Source: Promethearchaeota archaeon (GTDB lineage Archaea; Asgardarchaeota; Lokiarchaeia; Sigyniarchaeales; SOKP01). Taken from it: a stretch of 44,685 bases of DNA. The notes beneath the pieces are model-generated. The model worked only from the letters and a program-made list of their open reading frames with translations, did not search any database and had not been told where the DNA came from. Below are positions 8,284 to 16,878 of this stretch, one piece after another (the stretch's first letter is position 1; each line of letters starts with the position of its first letter). Location: contig SOKP01000012.1 in NCBI GenBank assembly GCA_004375715.1, forward strand, positions 1 to 44,685. The letters are read 5' to 3'. The position numbers were made by a program, and so were the translations under genes.

Positions 8284-9903
8284 ATGGAAAAAAACAGTAA
8301 TGTAAGTGTTTCGCAAATAATGGGGGAAATAAGAGACTCACTTAGTCTTCCGGATAAAGCTTATTTTTTCGATACAACGCTTCGTGATGGTGAACAAACC
8401 CCCGGTATAAGTTTTACTCACAAAGAGAAAATATCTATTGCACAAACACTAAATGATATGAAAATTGATGTAATTGAAGCGGGATTTCCAGTTACTTCTA
8501 TAGGCGATTTTGAAGCGTGTAAATCCATAGCTAAATTAGGATTAGATTCTGAAGTGATGGGACTAGCGAGGATGGCAAAAATTGATATAGATAAAGTTAT
8601 TGAAGCGGATATGGATAGTATTCACCTTTTTATTGCTACATCAGATTTACATCTAAAATCAAAACTTCAAATGAGTCGCGATGAAGTAATAGAGCAAATT
8701 AATAAATATGTTTCTTATGCTAAAGAGCATTACTCGACAGTATTATTCTCAGCTGAAGATGCAACTCGTTCTGATTTGGATTTCTTAATTAAAGCAAATT
8801 TAAATGCAATTGAGAGCGGAGCAACGAGAATTAATATTCCTGATACTGTAGGTACCATCTCGCCAAAAGCGTTCGGATATATGGTAAATAATGTATATAA
8901 AGCAATTCCAAGTGACATTAGAATAGCAGTACACTGTCATAACGATTTTGGACTCGCCGTCGCAAACACTATTGCGGGATTCGAAAATGGAGCCTCGGAA
9001 GCACAAACTACAATTATGGGTTTAGGAGAACGAGCTGGCAATGCTTCCTTTGAAGAAACAGCAATGTCACTCTATGCTCTATATCAATTACCTATGAATA
9101 TCATCACGCAAAAAATATTTCCCACTGCGAAACTCATCGAAAGTTATTGTGGTGGTAAAGTTAGGATAGGACGCCTCCAACCTTTGATAGGGCAAAACGC
9201 ATTTGCTCACGAAGCAGGCATTCACGCCCATGCCATGATTAAAAACGCGCGAACCTACGAACCTATCACTCCTAAGTTAATTGGAATAAGTAGATCTGAC
9301 AGTGTAGTAGATATTCTTAAGGAATCAATTAAATTTGGGAAACACAGTGGTGGACATGCGTTAAAAGCAAAATTGGGAGATCTTGGAATTAATACGAATG
9401 ATAAAGAATTCGTTAAAATAATGAATCACATTAAAGATTTTGGAGACAAAGGACATGAGGTTTCTGAAGAAGATTTTTTAGCAATTGTTAAGGATGTTAT
9501 GGGAGAAATACCCGAAGAAGAACAATACGTCATTCTTGAAGAATTAACGGTTTTGACTGGTTCCATAACTCCTACATCAACTGTGCGTTTAAAAATAAGA
9601 AATGGAGATTTCGTAGAAAAAGTCGCTTCCTCAATAGGAGTTGGTCCAGTAGATGCGTCAGTCAATGCTATTGTTAAATGTTTTAAACCCATGAGTAACA
9701 TTAAGCTTTTAAACTTCCAAATTGACGCGATTACTGGAGGAACTGAAGCATTAGGACATGTGGTTATCGAAATTTTGGACATTGAAAGTAATCTCATAGT
9801 TAAAGCAAGTGCTACTCATGAAGATATTGTAATGTGCTCGGTTTTAGCTCTTGTAAAAGGTTTGAATCTTATAGTTAAGAAAAAAAATGCTGAAATGAAA
9901 TGA
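8284..9903 (+). CDS. leuA: 2-isopropylmalate synthase (or citramalate synthase) family
   Basis: The 539-residue acyltransferase condenses acetyl-CoA with a 2-oxoacid. The TIM-barrel opens with FDTTLRDGEQTPG (residues 29-41) and carries the metal-binding HCHNDFG and the GLGERAGNASFEE segment near 250. A C-terminal domain of about 150 residues (ILEELTVLTGS, then a Gly/Ala-rich repeat region) matches the LeuA dimerisation/allosteric domain. That domain argues for isopropylmalate or citramalate synthase rather than the shorter homocitrate synthases (AksA type). It is followed by leuC- and leuD-like genes on the same strand (32-base gap to leuC), consistent with leucine or isoleucine synthesis and feedback control through the C-terminal domain. 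No leuB is present in the window. The true 2-oxoacid cannot be decided by reading alone. Confidence 0.88.
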   Translation: MEKNSNVSVSQIMGEIRDSLSLPDKAYFFDTTLRDGEQTPGISFTHKEKISIAQTLNDMKIDVIEAGFPVTSIGDFEACKSIAKLGLDSEVMGLARMAKIDIDKVIEADMDSIHLFIATSDLHLKSKLQMSRDEVIEQINKYVSYAKEHYSTVLFSAEDATRSDLDFLIKANLNAIESGATRINIPDTVGTISPKAFGYMVNNVYKAIPSDIRIAVHCHNDFGLAVANTIAGFENGASEAQTTIMGLGERAGNASFEETAMSLYALYQLPMNIITQKIFPTAKLIESYCGGKVRIGRLQPLIGQNAFAHEAGIHAHAMIKNARTYEPITPKLIGISRSDSVVDILKESIKFGKHSGGHALKAKLGDLGINTNDKEFVKIMNHIKDFGDKGHEVSEEDFLAIVKDVMGEIPEEEQYVILEELTVLTGSITPTSTVRLKIRNGDFVEKVASSIGVGPVDASVNAIVKCFKPMSNIKLLNFQIDAITGGTEALGHVVIEILDIESNLIVKASATHEDIVMCSVLALVKGLNLIVKKKNAEMK

Positions 9904-9935
9904 ATACCTTTTAAAAAAATCGAATGATGTAAATT

Positions 9936-11210
9936 ATGGGTTTAACAATTACTGAGAAAATTCTTAGAGATCATTGCCAAAATAAAAAAGCCATTGCTGG
10001 TGATTTTATTATGGCCGATATCGATAAATGTTTGGCTAACGATATTACTGCTCCCATAGCCATAGACGTATTTAAAAAAGTGACAGAAGATTCTAAAGCT
10101 GAAGTTTTTGATTCTTCTAGAATCATTCTAATCCCTGACCATTTTACTCCAAATAAGGACGTGGCCTCTGCTGCTCAGTGTAAAATCCTTAGAGACTTTG
10201 CTACTAGACATAATATTACTAACTATTTTGAGGTTGGAAGAGGAGGCATTGAACATTGTCTTGTACCAGAACAAGGATTGGTGAAACCAGGAGACGTTTT
10301 TATTGGGGCTGATTCACATACATGCACTTATGGTGCACTTGGGGCGTTTGCAACAGGAGTTGGATCTACAGATTTAGGTGTAGCAATGGCGTTAGGAAAA
10401 TGTTGGCTTAAAATCCCAGAATCTATTAAGTTCATTTATTCTGGTGGATTAAATGAATGGGTTTCTGGAAAAGACTTGATATTATATACAATAGGGGAGA
10501 TTGGCGTAGATGGAGCCACATACAAAGCTATGGAATTTACAGGTGATTCAATAAAAAGTTTACCTATAGAAGATCGGTTTACTATGTGTAATATGGCTAT
10601 AGAAGCTGGCGGAAAAAGTGGAATCATTGAACCTGATACTATAACCAGATCATATTTAGATTCTGTTAAGATATCAAATGATAGTTTTTATAGTAGTGAT
10701 AAAGATGCTGAATATTGTGATATTATAGATTTTGAATGTGCTAATATAGAACCACAGATTGCCCTTCCTCATTCACCTGATAACGTGAAATCCATTTCAG
10801 AAGTGCACGGTATGAAAATAGAATTAGATCAAGTAGTCATAGGATCGTGTACAAATGGCCGGCTTACCGATTTAAGAAATGCTGCGAAAATTCTTAAAAA
10901 TCGTAAAATCAATAAAAAACTAAGATGCATAATAATACCAGGAACGCAAAATATATATCTAAAAGCGATGGAAAGAGGATATATTGAGAGTTTTGTTAAT
11001 GCTGGTGCAATAGTATCAACTCCTACCTGTGGACCGTGTTTAGGTGGTCATATGGGCGTCTTAGCGGAGGGAGAGAAAGCGTTATCCACAACTAATAGAA
11101 ACTTCCAAGGGAGAATGGGGCATGTTAATAGCGAGGTTTTTTTGTCCAGCCCTGCAGTTGCAGCTGCTTCAGCGATAAAAGGGTATATAACCTCCCCAGA
11201 AAATTTATAA
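9936..11210 (+). CDS. leuC: 3-isopropylmalate dehydratase large subunit (aconitase family)
   Basis: The 424-residue archaeal-type aconitase-superfamily large subunit carries the 4Fe-4S ligands: Cys in VIGSCTNGR at about residue 304 and the pair in TPTCGPCLGGH at about 363-366. GADSHTCTYGALGAFATGVG near residue 130 is another diagnostic segment. It isomerises 2-isopropylmalate to 3-isopropylmalate, or citramalate/homocitrate homologues, together with the small subunit encoded 20 bases downstream. Separate large and small subunits and this length are normal for archaeal LeuC/HacA. The family name is secure; leucine rather than lysine or isoleucine pathway use is inferred from the neighbouring synthase with its C-terminal regulatory domain. 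Confidence 0.9.
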   Translation: MGLTITEKILRDHCQNKKAIAGDFIMADIDKCLANDITAPIAIDVFKKVTEDSKAEVFDSSRIILIPDHFTPNKDVASAAQCKILRDFATRHNITNYFEVGRGGIEHCLVPEQGLVKPGDVFIGADSHTCTYGALGAFATGVGSTDLGVAMALGKCWLKIPESIKFIYSGGLNEWVSGKDLILYTIGEIGVDGATYKAMEFTGDSIKSLPIEDRFTMCNMAIEAGGKSGIIEPDTITRSYLDSVKISNDSFYSSDKDAEYCDIIDFECANIEPQIALPHSPDNVKSISEVHGMKIELDQVVIGSCTNGRLTDLRNAAKILKNRKINKKLRCIIIPGTQNIYLKAMERGYIESFVNAGAIVSTPTCGPCLGGHMGVLAEGEKALSTTNRNFQGRMGHVNSEVFLSSPAVAAASAIKGYITSPENL

Positions 11211-11230
11211 GAAAAAGTGTGAGATTGCCA

Positions 11231-11722
11231 ATGATTGGAAAAGTAATTAAGTATAATCTAAAAAATATTAATACTGATCTAATAATTCCTGCTAGATATT
11301 TAATAAATTCAGATAAGAATTTTCTAGCACAGCACTGTATGGAGGATTTAGATCGCGAATTTATTAAAAAAGTTAGTGAATATAATTATTCTATCCTAGT
11401 TGCGAATTCAAATTTTGGTTGCGGATCAAGTAGGGAACAAGCTCCTTTAGCATTAAAAGCTAGTGGGATAAAATGCATTATCGCACCTTCATTTGCCAGG
11501 ATTTTTTTTAGAAATTCGATAAACATTGGCTTACAAATAGTAGAATTATCTAATATTGATGATATAAAAATTGGAGATGTGCTAGAGATCGATTTAAAAA
11601 TAGGGATAATTAATAATACAACTTCACTACACCATTATACAGTTAAAAAACAACCAGTTTTCCTCCAGGAAATAATTTCTGATGGTGGTTTAGTTAATTA
11701 TACTAAAAAAAGATTGATTTAA
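11231..11722 (+). CDS. leuD: 3-isopropylmalate dehydratase small subunit (aconitase swivel domain)
   Basis: The small swivel subunit of about 163 residues contains the diagnostic NFGCGSSREQAP and the APSFARIFFRNSINIG segment. The substrate-specificity loop reads ARYLIN. As I recall the methanogen enzymes, YLVY marks isopropylmalate isomerase and YLRT marks homoaconitase. The uncharged YLIN is nearer the former, so a leucine/isoleucine role is favoured, but weakly. The start is ambiguous: ATG 11231 has a GTGTGAG sequence just upstream, while an in-frame GTG at 11219 would add four residues. It is the last gene of the leuA-leuC-leuD-like unit. Confidence 0.88.
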   Translation: MIGKVIKYNLKNINTDLIIPARYLINSDKNFLAQHCMEDLDREFIKKVSEYNYSILVANSNFGCGSSREQAPLALKASGIKCIIAPSFARIFFRNSINIGLQIVELSNIDDIKIGDVLEIDLKIGIINNTTSLHHYTVKKQPVFLQEIISDGGLVNYTKKRLI

Positions 11723-11814
11723 TAAGTTAGATCAATTTCAGAGTTTAATTTTTTCAGAATATAATGATAATAAGAATAATAAAAACTATAGTGCAGAAAA
11801 TAAAAAAAGTAATA

Positions 11815-14082
11815 TTAGGAGTGTGGATTGAAAACTCTTTTAATGATTAGTGAATACAGCGCCTCTATCTCCTTGGAATCAAAAGATTTCTCTCCAATTA
11901 ATTGAGTTACATAAAAATACTCTTGCCGAGTTTGTTTCATCTTAACAATTGCTTTATTAATTAAGGCTTTTTCTGTAGGAGCTATTTTCATATTACCAAC
12001 TCCGGTTAACTTAAGCGGGTATAAGAAGGCAGTACCTAGGTGTTTTCTCAGTAAATTTTCAATACCCTCAAATGGTTGGAGATTACCTTTGAATTCCTTC
12101 AAATAAGTTCCAAATTTCTCCTCCATCTCTAAGGACAAATCGTCAATTACTCCGTAAAACTGTGTAGAAGGTAAGTCTTTCATAATAAATATGAGTCTGA
12201 AATGTTTATAGTCTGACATTAAGATTTTTGAGTTTTGATATTCGAGTTTAACTGTTTGTGAGCGTTCTCCTGACCCTGATATATCAAATCCAAACGTGCG
12301 GATAGCTTCTAAAAATCCTGAAACTAGTGTAGAATTGAATTTTTTCCCCGTAAAAGCTTGATCATACACATTCAGTGAAGATTTCTTTTCTACAACAATT
12401 ACATAGTTTAAATTCAAGATATCCGTAAACTTATTGATAGTTTTTTGTTTTGTTGCGAGTTTTTTTCTTTTATTTTTCTTAGCTAGTATAATTGATGAGG
12501 CTGTTACTGCTGATCCTAATCCCGCTATAACTACTATACCAATCACTAAAGTCCAATCGAATGCAAATGGCAAAATTATTTTGAAAATTTGAGTTACTAC
12601 GCCCGCATCAGTACCGTTAAACCAATACACAAATGCTTTGTAATTTCCATCTAAAGCATTTGAAGGGATTGTATAAGTGAAACTATTTGATTCTGGAGGT
12701 ATTACTTTTACTTTTATACTACTATTAATTTGATCTTCAAATGTATCAGCTAAAAAAAAAGTATAATTTCCTTCGAAAACAGGATCGGCAATGAAAAATT
12801 TTAATTCTTGACCCGCATAAAATTCTGTTCGGTCAACAGTTAGACCTATTGAAACTTCAGTAGAACTAGCAGTTATTAACCAGCTTGCTCCTTCTGTAAT
12901 AGTTTCGTTTGGTATTATTACATAGTTGCTAATATAATCAATAAACACGTCTGATGTTACGTTTTCTCCACTTCTTTTAATAGATAAATTATACCAGCTT
13001 TTAGGGAAAGAAAATTCAACCGAATAATTATCACTATACCTAGTAATTTCAGGGTTAATAGCCCAACTATTAGCAATACCTTCTTGAATTACTACAGAAC
13101 TATCGGAGTTGAAAATATCTTCAAGGTGTAGATTATAAGATAAATTAAAAGATAATTCTACTGATAATTCATTGCTTATGGAGATTTGAAAGATTTCATT
13201 GTTTGGAGAATAATTTAAATTAGAGAGAGTTAAATTGCCTGTTCCTGAATCTATTCCATTAGTTATATTATAAGACATCCCGCCAATATTAGCAGTCATA
13301 TTGATGCTCTCGGGATCATAGGGTCTATCGACTTGCTGAATTATCTGATATAAAAATGGTTCTCCTTGAACACCAGCAGTCCAATCACCGAGACCGACAG
13401 TATATTCCGAAGTATATAAGTTTGGATAGGTAGGGCTTTCTTTATTATAAGCCCAGTAATATTTTGAATTTTCAAAAGCTTCTATCTCTGATCCATTAAG
13501 AACAAAGAAATATTGCCCTACAGAAAGCGAAATAGGGCTCGAAAAAGTCTGGGTATACCAGAGTTCCTCATTAGTCATATTCAACAATGCTGGCGTTCCG
13601 TATATAGTACTATTAGGAATATCATTTAAATTATCATATCCGTTAATTTGAAAGTGAATATATCCTGAAGGAACGATCCCAATAGAAAAACCATAAATTT
13701 TTACACCGTAAACGATCGTAGGTTCTGTAATATTAACTTGTACTCCCAAGGCTTCTGTTTTTTTATCTACAAACTTATCTGTTTCAGATTTATCAATATC
13801 GTCTTCAATCACTTTAACTTCTCTTCCTAATCTTATATCTGTAAAGTTTAGTTCGATGCCAGTGATATCCCATGTTGGAGACTGTATATTTATATTAATT
13901 GAATTATTACTTTCAATCGTTTCAATAGCCCTTGAAAACTCGTGCATAACAAAATCTGATGAAGCAGTTAAATAATCTCCATTACTTTGAGCGTTAACAT
14001 TATTTGGGCCTAAATTTAACCCTAGTAAAAAAACCAGCAATGTTATGTTAATAGTGATTAAAATTTTTGTTTTCCTCAACAT
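11815..14082 (-). CDS. Single-pass membrane protein: large ectodomain plus cytosolic longin/roadblock-like domain (paralogue B)
   Basis: The 755-residue protein matches the one at 97-2385 along its length. An N-terminal hydrophobic segment (ITLLVFLLGLNLG) precedes a sequon-rich beta ectodomain. Shared blocks include TEPTIVYGVKIYG, FSSPISLSVGQYFFVLNGS and PESINMTANI. A transmembrane helix lies at about 508-532, followed by a lysine-rich stop-transfer (KKNKRKK). The cytosolic part has the same strand-helix pattern (YVIVVEKKSSLNVYDQAF, STLVSGFLEAIRTFG) and the same final small domain. ATG 14082 is preceded by AGGGGTTTA, a strong Shine-Dalgarno site. It is likely a surface sensor with an intracellular GTPase-binding-type module. 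The longin/roadblock call is inference from pattern, and no ligand can be named. Confidence 0.75.
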   Translation of the reverse strand: MLRKTKILITINITLLVFLLGLNLGPNNVNAQSNGDYLTASSDFVMHEFSRAIETIESNNSININIQSPTWDITGIELNFTDIRLGREVKVIEDDIDKSETDKFVDKKTEALGVQVNITEPTIVYGVKIYGFSIGIVPSGYIHFQINGYDNLNDIPNSTIYGTPALLNMTNEELWYTQTFSSPISLSVGQYFFVLNGSEIEAFENSKYYWAYNKESPTYPNLYTSEYTVGLGDWTAGVQGEPFLYQIIQQVDRPYDPESINMTANIGGMSYNITNGIDSGTGNLTLSNLNYSPNNEIFQISISNELSVELSFNLSYNLHLEDIFNSDSSVVIQEGIANSWAINPEITRYSDNYSVEFSFPKSWYNLSIKRSGENVTSDVFIDYISNYVIIPNETITEGASWLITASSTEVSIGLTVDRTEFYAGQELKFFIADPVFEGNYTFFLADTFEDQINSSIKVKVIPPESNSFTYTIPSNALDGNYKAFVYWFNGTDAGVVTQIFKIILPFAFDWTLVIGIVVIAGLGSAVTASSIILAKKNKRKKLATKQKTINKFTDILNLNYVIVVEKKSSLNVYDQAFTGKKFNSTLVSGFLEAIRTFGFDISGSGERSQTVKLEYQNSKILMSDYKHFRLIFIMKDLPSTQFYGVIDDLSLEMEEKFGTYLKEFKGNLQPFEGIENLLRKHLGTAFLYPLKLTGVGNMKIAPTEKALINKAIVKMKQTRQEYFYVTQLIGEKSFDSKEIEALYSLIIKRVFNPHS

Positions 14083-14347
14083 TAAACCCCTAACGTCTTA
14101 TATTGCTTTATAAAAATTTTTTGTTTATCTTCTTATAGATAAAAGTATCTCCTAAAAAATTTAAGCAAGATATTTAATTTTGTATTAATCGAACAAAAAA
14201 TTCTTTTTATCTTTTTATAAGTAATATAACAGTATCCATTTAAATATATGAGGTAAAAAATCAAAAAACAATTAATGTAAAAAAGAGAGTTTATTTTAAT
14301 ACGAAGACTGTTATTTTTCAATTGAGCAATAGAAACTTTCAATTATC

Positions 14348-15598
14348 ATGTCAAAAAAGGCGTTAAAAAAACCAGAACTACTCGCTCCAGCACAAGATTG
14401 GACTTCTTTAAGAAACGTTACTGGATTAGCTGATGCTATTTATTTTGGCGTCAAGAAATATAATATGAGAGCGAAAGCTAAAAATTTCGAAAGAAGCGAA
14501 CTTAAAGAGATAGTAAAATTCTGTCACCATCAAAAACCACCATTGAAAGCATATTTAGCGACAAACATCTTAATCTACGATTCTGAATTGCAAGATTTAG
14601 AAAAATTGATATTAGAAGCAAAGAAAGCCGGTATAGACGCTATAATTGCTCACGATTTAGCGGTAATAAAATTTGCTAAACGCGAAAAACTTAGATTTCA
14701 CATTTCAACTCAAGCAAATGTATCTAATGTTGAATCTGCTAAATTTTTTGAAGATATAGGCGCTGAGAGAATTATTTTAGCTAGAGAGCTATCTCTTAAA
14801 CAGATAAAGCTTATTAAACATCATTTAACTAAGACGCAGATTGAATGCTTCGTTCATGGCTCGATGTGCACTTCGATTTCAGGTAGATGCTATCTATCAG
14901 CTACAATTTGTGATTCTGAAGAATTTTCGGCAAACCGAGGTAATTGTGTTCAGCCGTGTAGAAGAGAGTGGCGAGTAATTGACGATGAAAATAAAGAACT
15001 CATATACGATGGACAAATGTTCTTAAACGCTAAAGATCTCTGCATGATTGAATATATTCCAGAATTAATTGAGGCTAGTATTAATGTTTTCAAAATTGAA
15101 GGTAGAATGAAAAATCCATTGTATATAGAAACAGTAACTAAGTGCTACCGGGAAGCAATTGACAGTTATTTTGAAAATACTTTCTCAAAAGAAAAGGTTG
15201 GCGACTGGTTAGAAAGGTTAGCCAAAGTATATAATCGCGGGTTTCACACAGGATTTTATTTCCGTAGACCCACAATTGAAGACGTTGAGCTAGAAAGAAG
15301 AGGAAATGTATCTCCCTACAGAAAACATTATCTTGGAAAAGTATTATCATTCAATAAGAACAGCATGACAGCAAATATCTTGATTGAAATTAAGGAATTT
15401 AACTTAAAAATTGGAGATGAGATAATAGTAATTGGGAATGAGACGTATCATCATCAAAAAATTAAGCACATGGTCTTTAAAGGGGAAAAAATTCAAAATA
15501 TATATAAAAAACGGAGCGATAATCCTTTTAAAGTGAATCTGCGTTTAAGTAATGAGGTTCATAAAGATGATAAAATTTATATCATATATCAAACATAA
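14348..15598 (+). CDS. Peptidase U32 family protein (RNA-hydroxylation-type, TrhP/YegQ/RlhA-like)
   Basis: The 416-residue protein starts with the typical PELLAPAQDW and GLADAIYFGVKKYNMRA. It contains the U32 signature ECFVHGSMCTSISGRCYLS (residues ~168-186) followed by NRGNCVQPCRREW. The conserved cysteines of these two blocks are iron-sulfur ligands in the bacterial RNA-modification members. FKIEGRMKNPLYIETV and the C-terminal beta-barrel region (KVLSF to the end) complete the family pattern. Members once called collagenases are now linked to tRNA/rRNA hydroxylation and prephenate-dependent modification, so RNA modification is more likely than proteolysis. It lies 58 bases before pcm on the same strand. 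Confidence 0.87.
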   Translation: MSKKALKKPELLAPAQDWTSLRNVTGLADAIYFGVKKYNMRAKAKNFERSELKEIVKFCHHQKPPLKAYLATNILIYDSELQDLEKLILEAKKAGIDAIIAHDLAVIKFAKREKLRFHISTQANVSNVESAKFFEDIGAERIILARELSLKQIKLIKHHLTKTQIECFVHGSMCTSISGRCYLSATICDSEEFSANRGNCVQPCRREWRVIDDENKELIYDGQMFLNAKDLCMIEYIPELIEASINVFKIEGRMKNPLYIETVTKCYREAIDSYFENTFSKEKVGDWLERLAKVYNRGFHTGFYFRRPTIEDVELERRGNVSPYRKHYLGKVLSFNKNSMTANILIEIKEFNLKIGDEIIVIGNETYHHQKIKHMVFKGEKIQNIYKKRSDNPFKVNLRLSNEVHKDDKIYIIYQT

Positions 15599-15656
15599 CT
15601 CAAATGGTCTAAATGAGGAATCTGGTACATTGAGCCAGTGAAGGTTGAAATGATAG

Positions 15657-16331
15657 ATGGATTACGAAGAAAAGAGGAGTAAATTAGTTGAAAGTCTTAC
15701 AAAGAGAGCCATTTTAACTAAGCCCAGTGTAATTAGGGCAATGTTAAAAGTTCCAAGGCATAAATTTTTACCGAAAGGTGCTATAGAATCGGCATACATC
15801 GATTCTCCACTTTTAATAGGAATAGGACAGACAATTAGCGCTCCACACATGAACGCGATGATGTGTGAACTTTTAGAACTAAAAGAAGGAGAAAAAGTTC
15901 TTGAAATCGGAACTGGTTCGGGCTACCACGCTGCTTTATGTGCTGAACTTGTAGCACCAGAACATTCTAAAAATCCTGGACATGTGTATACAATAGAAAG
16001 GCACAAAGAGTTAGCAGATAAAGCTGAAGAAAGTTTAATTAATACTGGTTACGGAGATATAGTTACGGTTATTTGCAGAGACGGTACACTAGGATATCCT
16101 CAAGAAGCACCATTTGACAAAATTTTAGTCACCGCATCATCGCCAAAGAAAGTGCCTCCCCCCCTAAAGGAACAATTAAGAGATGGAGGAATTCTCTGTA
16201 TTCCCGCAGGTTCAAAAGAATGGGGTCAGAATCTTTACATTATTTCTAAAAAAGAAAACAAATTCAATTCGAAGAGAGTTACCGGTGTTAGATTCGTTCC
16301 TTTAATCGGAGAATGGGGTTTTCCCGAATAG
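15657..16331 (+). CDS. pcm: Protein-L-isoaspartate O-methyltransferase
   Basis: The 224-residue SAM-dependent methyltransferase repairs isoaspartyl residues in damaged proteins. The N-terminal VPRHKFLP and the GQTISAPHMNAMM segment are hallmarks of Pcm. The SAM-binding motif EIGTGSGYHAAL lies at about residue 82, and the post-motif segments FDKILVTAS and LRDGGILCIPAG follow. Length and collinearity are normal. It follows the U32 gene in the same direction and may be cotranscribed. The assignment is secure. Confidence 0.95.
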   Translation: MDYEEKRSKLVESLTKRAILTKPSVIRAMLKVPRHKFLPKGAIESAYIDSPLLIGIGQTISAPHMNAMMCELLELKEGEKVLEIGTGSGYHAALCAELVAPEHSKNPGHVYTIERHKELADKAEESLINTGYGDIVTVICRDGTLGYPQEAPFDKILVTASSPKKVPPPLKEQLRDGGILCIPAGSKEWGQNLYIISKKENKFNSKRVTGVRFVPLIGEWGFPE

Positions 16332-16368
16332 AATTTAATTCCTAAAAGACTCAATTAAGAGGTTAAGC

Positions 16369-16512
16369 TTAATTAGAAGAAGGTTTTTTCAATCGTTCTT
16401 CAATTAATTTTTTACGAACATTTTGTACAAATTCATTGTTGTCTATTCGTCCTTTTACAGATTGATTAGTGTACGTATAACCGTTTTGCTTTTCTTTTTT
16501 ACTTTCTCTCAT
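16369..16512 (-). CDS. Small basic hypothetical protein (47 aa)
   Basis: I translated this short frame by hand. It runs from ATG at 16512 to TAA at 16369 and begins MRESKKEKQNGYTYTNQS, with an end rich in Lys, Arg and Glu. Its charged, low-hydrophobic composition looks more coding than chance translation of AT-rich DNA. It lies in an otherwise empty 298-base gap convergent with pcm. No family is recognised. Its role is unknown and it could still be spurious. Confidence 0.4.
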   Translation of the reverse strand: MRESKKEKQNGYTYTNQSVKGRIDNNEFVQNVRKKLIEERLKKPSSN

Positions 16513-16629
16513 AAACATAAAAACTACGAGTTTTTAATGAGGTTATAGTTGTTATTGTACCCTTAACATATATAAAGCTATTTAAAACCGATAATTTAAA
16601 AAAAAATTCATGGTCTTGATTTTAGGGTT

Positions 16630-16836
16630 TTAATTTGAATTCAATTCTTCTTTAGATTTTTTGAAAAAATCATAGTACTTCTTCATATTTTTCCTCGATT
16701 CATCATCTAAGGGAACACCGAATTGTAGTAAAATGATAAAGCCCAAAATTATTGGTAGTACTGGGAAAGCCATTATCCATGAGAATAATATAACATATTC
16801 TACTAAATTCAGAGGATAAAAATCCTCGGAGCTCAT
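16630..16836 (-). CDS. Small membrane protein (68 aa)
   Basis: The short protein has one long or two closely spaced hydrophobic helices at about residues 11-39 (YVILFSWIMAFPVLPIILG and onward). A charged C-terminal tail follows (DDESRKNMKKYYDFFKKSKEE), which should be cytosolic. It lies downstream of the GH57 gene's stop on the other side of a short gap, in the same direction as its neighbour at 16879-19062 but separated by 42 bases. No family is recognised. The hydrophobic-then-charged layout supports it as a real gene. Confidence 0.5.
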   Translation of the reverse strand: MSSEDFYPLNLVEYVILFSWIMAFPVLPIILGFIILLQFGVPLDDESRKNMKKYYDFFKKSKEELNSN

Positions 16837-16878
16837 AGGGATGGTTATTCCTAAATCGAAATCGAATGTTTCAAAAAA

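Noticed and set aside
8138-8341. 67-codon minus-strand frame overlapping the leuA start
   Set aside because: Begins inside the coding sequence and its residues come from T- and A-runs; no support.
9426-9797. 123-codon minus-strand frame inside leuA-like gene
   Set aside because: Antisense shadow of the conserved C-terminal regulatory domain region.
14133-14342. 69-codon minus-strand frame in the gap before the U32 gene
   Set aside because: Composition is Ile/Tyr/Phe/Lys-rich as expected from translating A/T runs, with no ribosome site and no motif.
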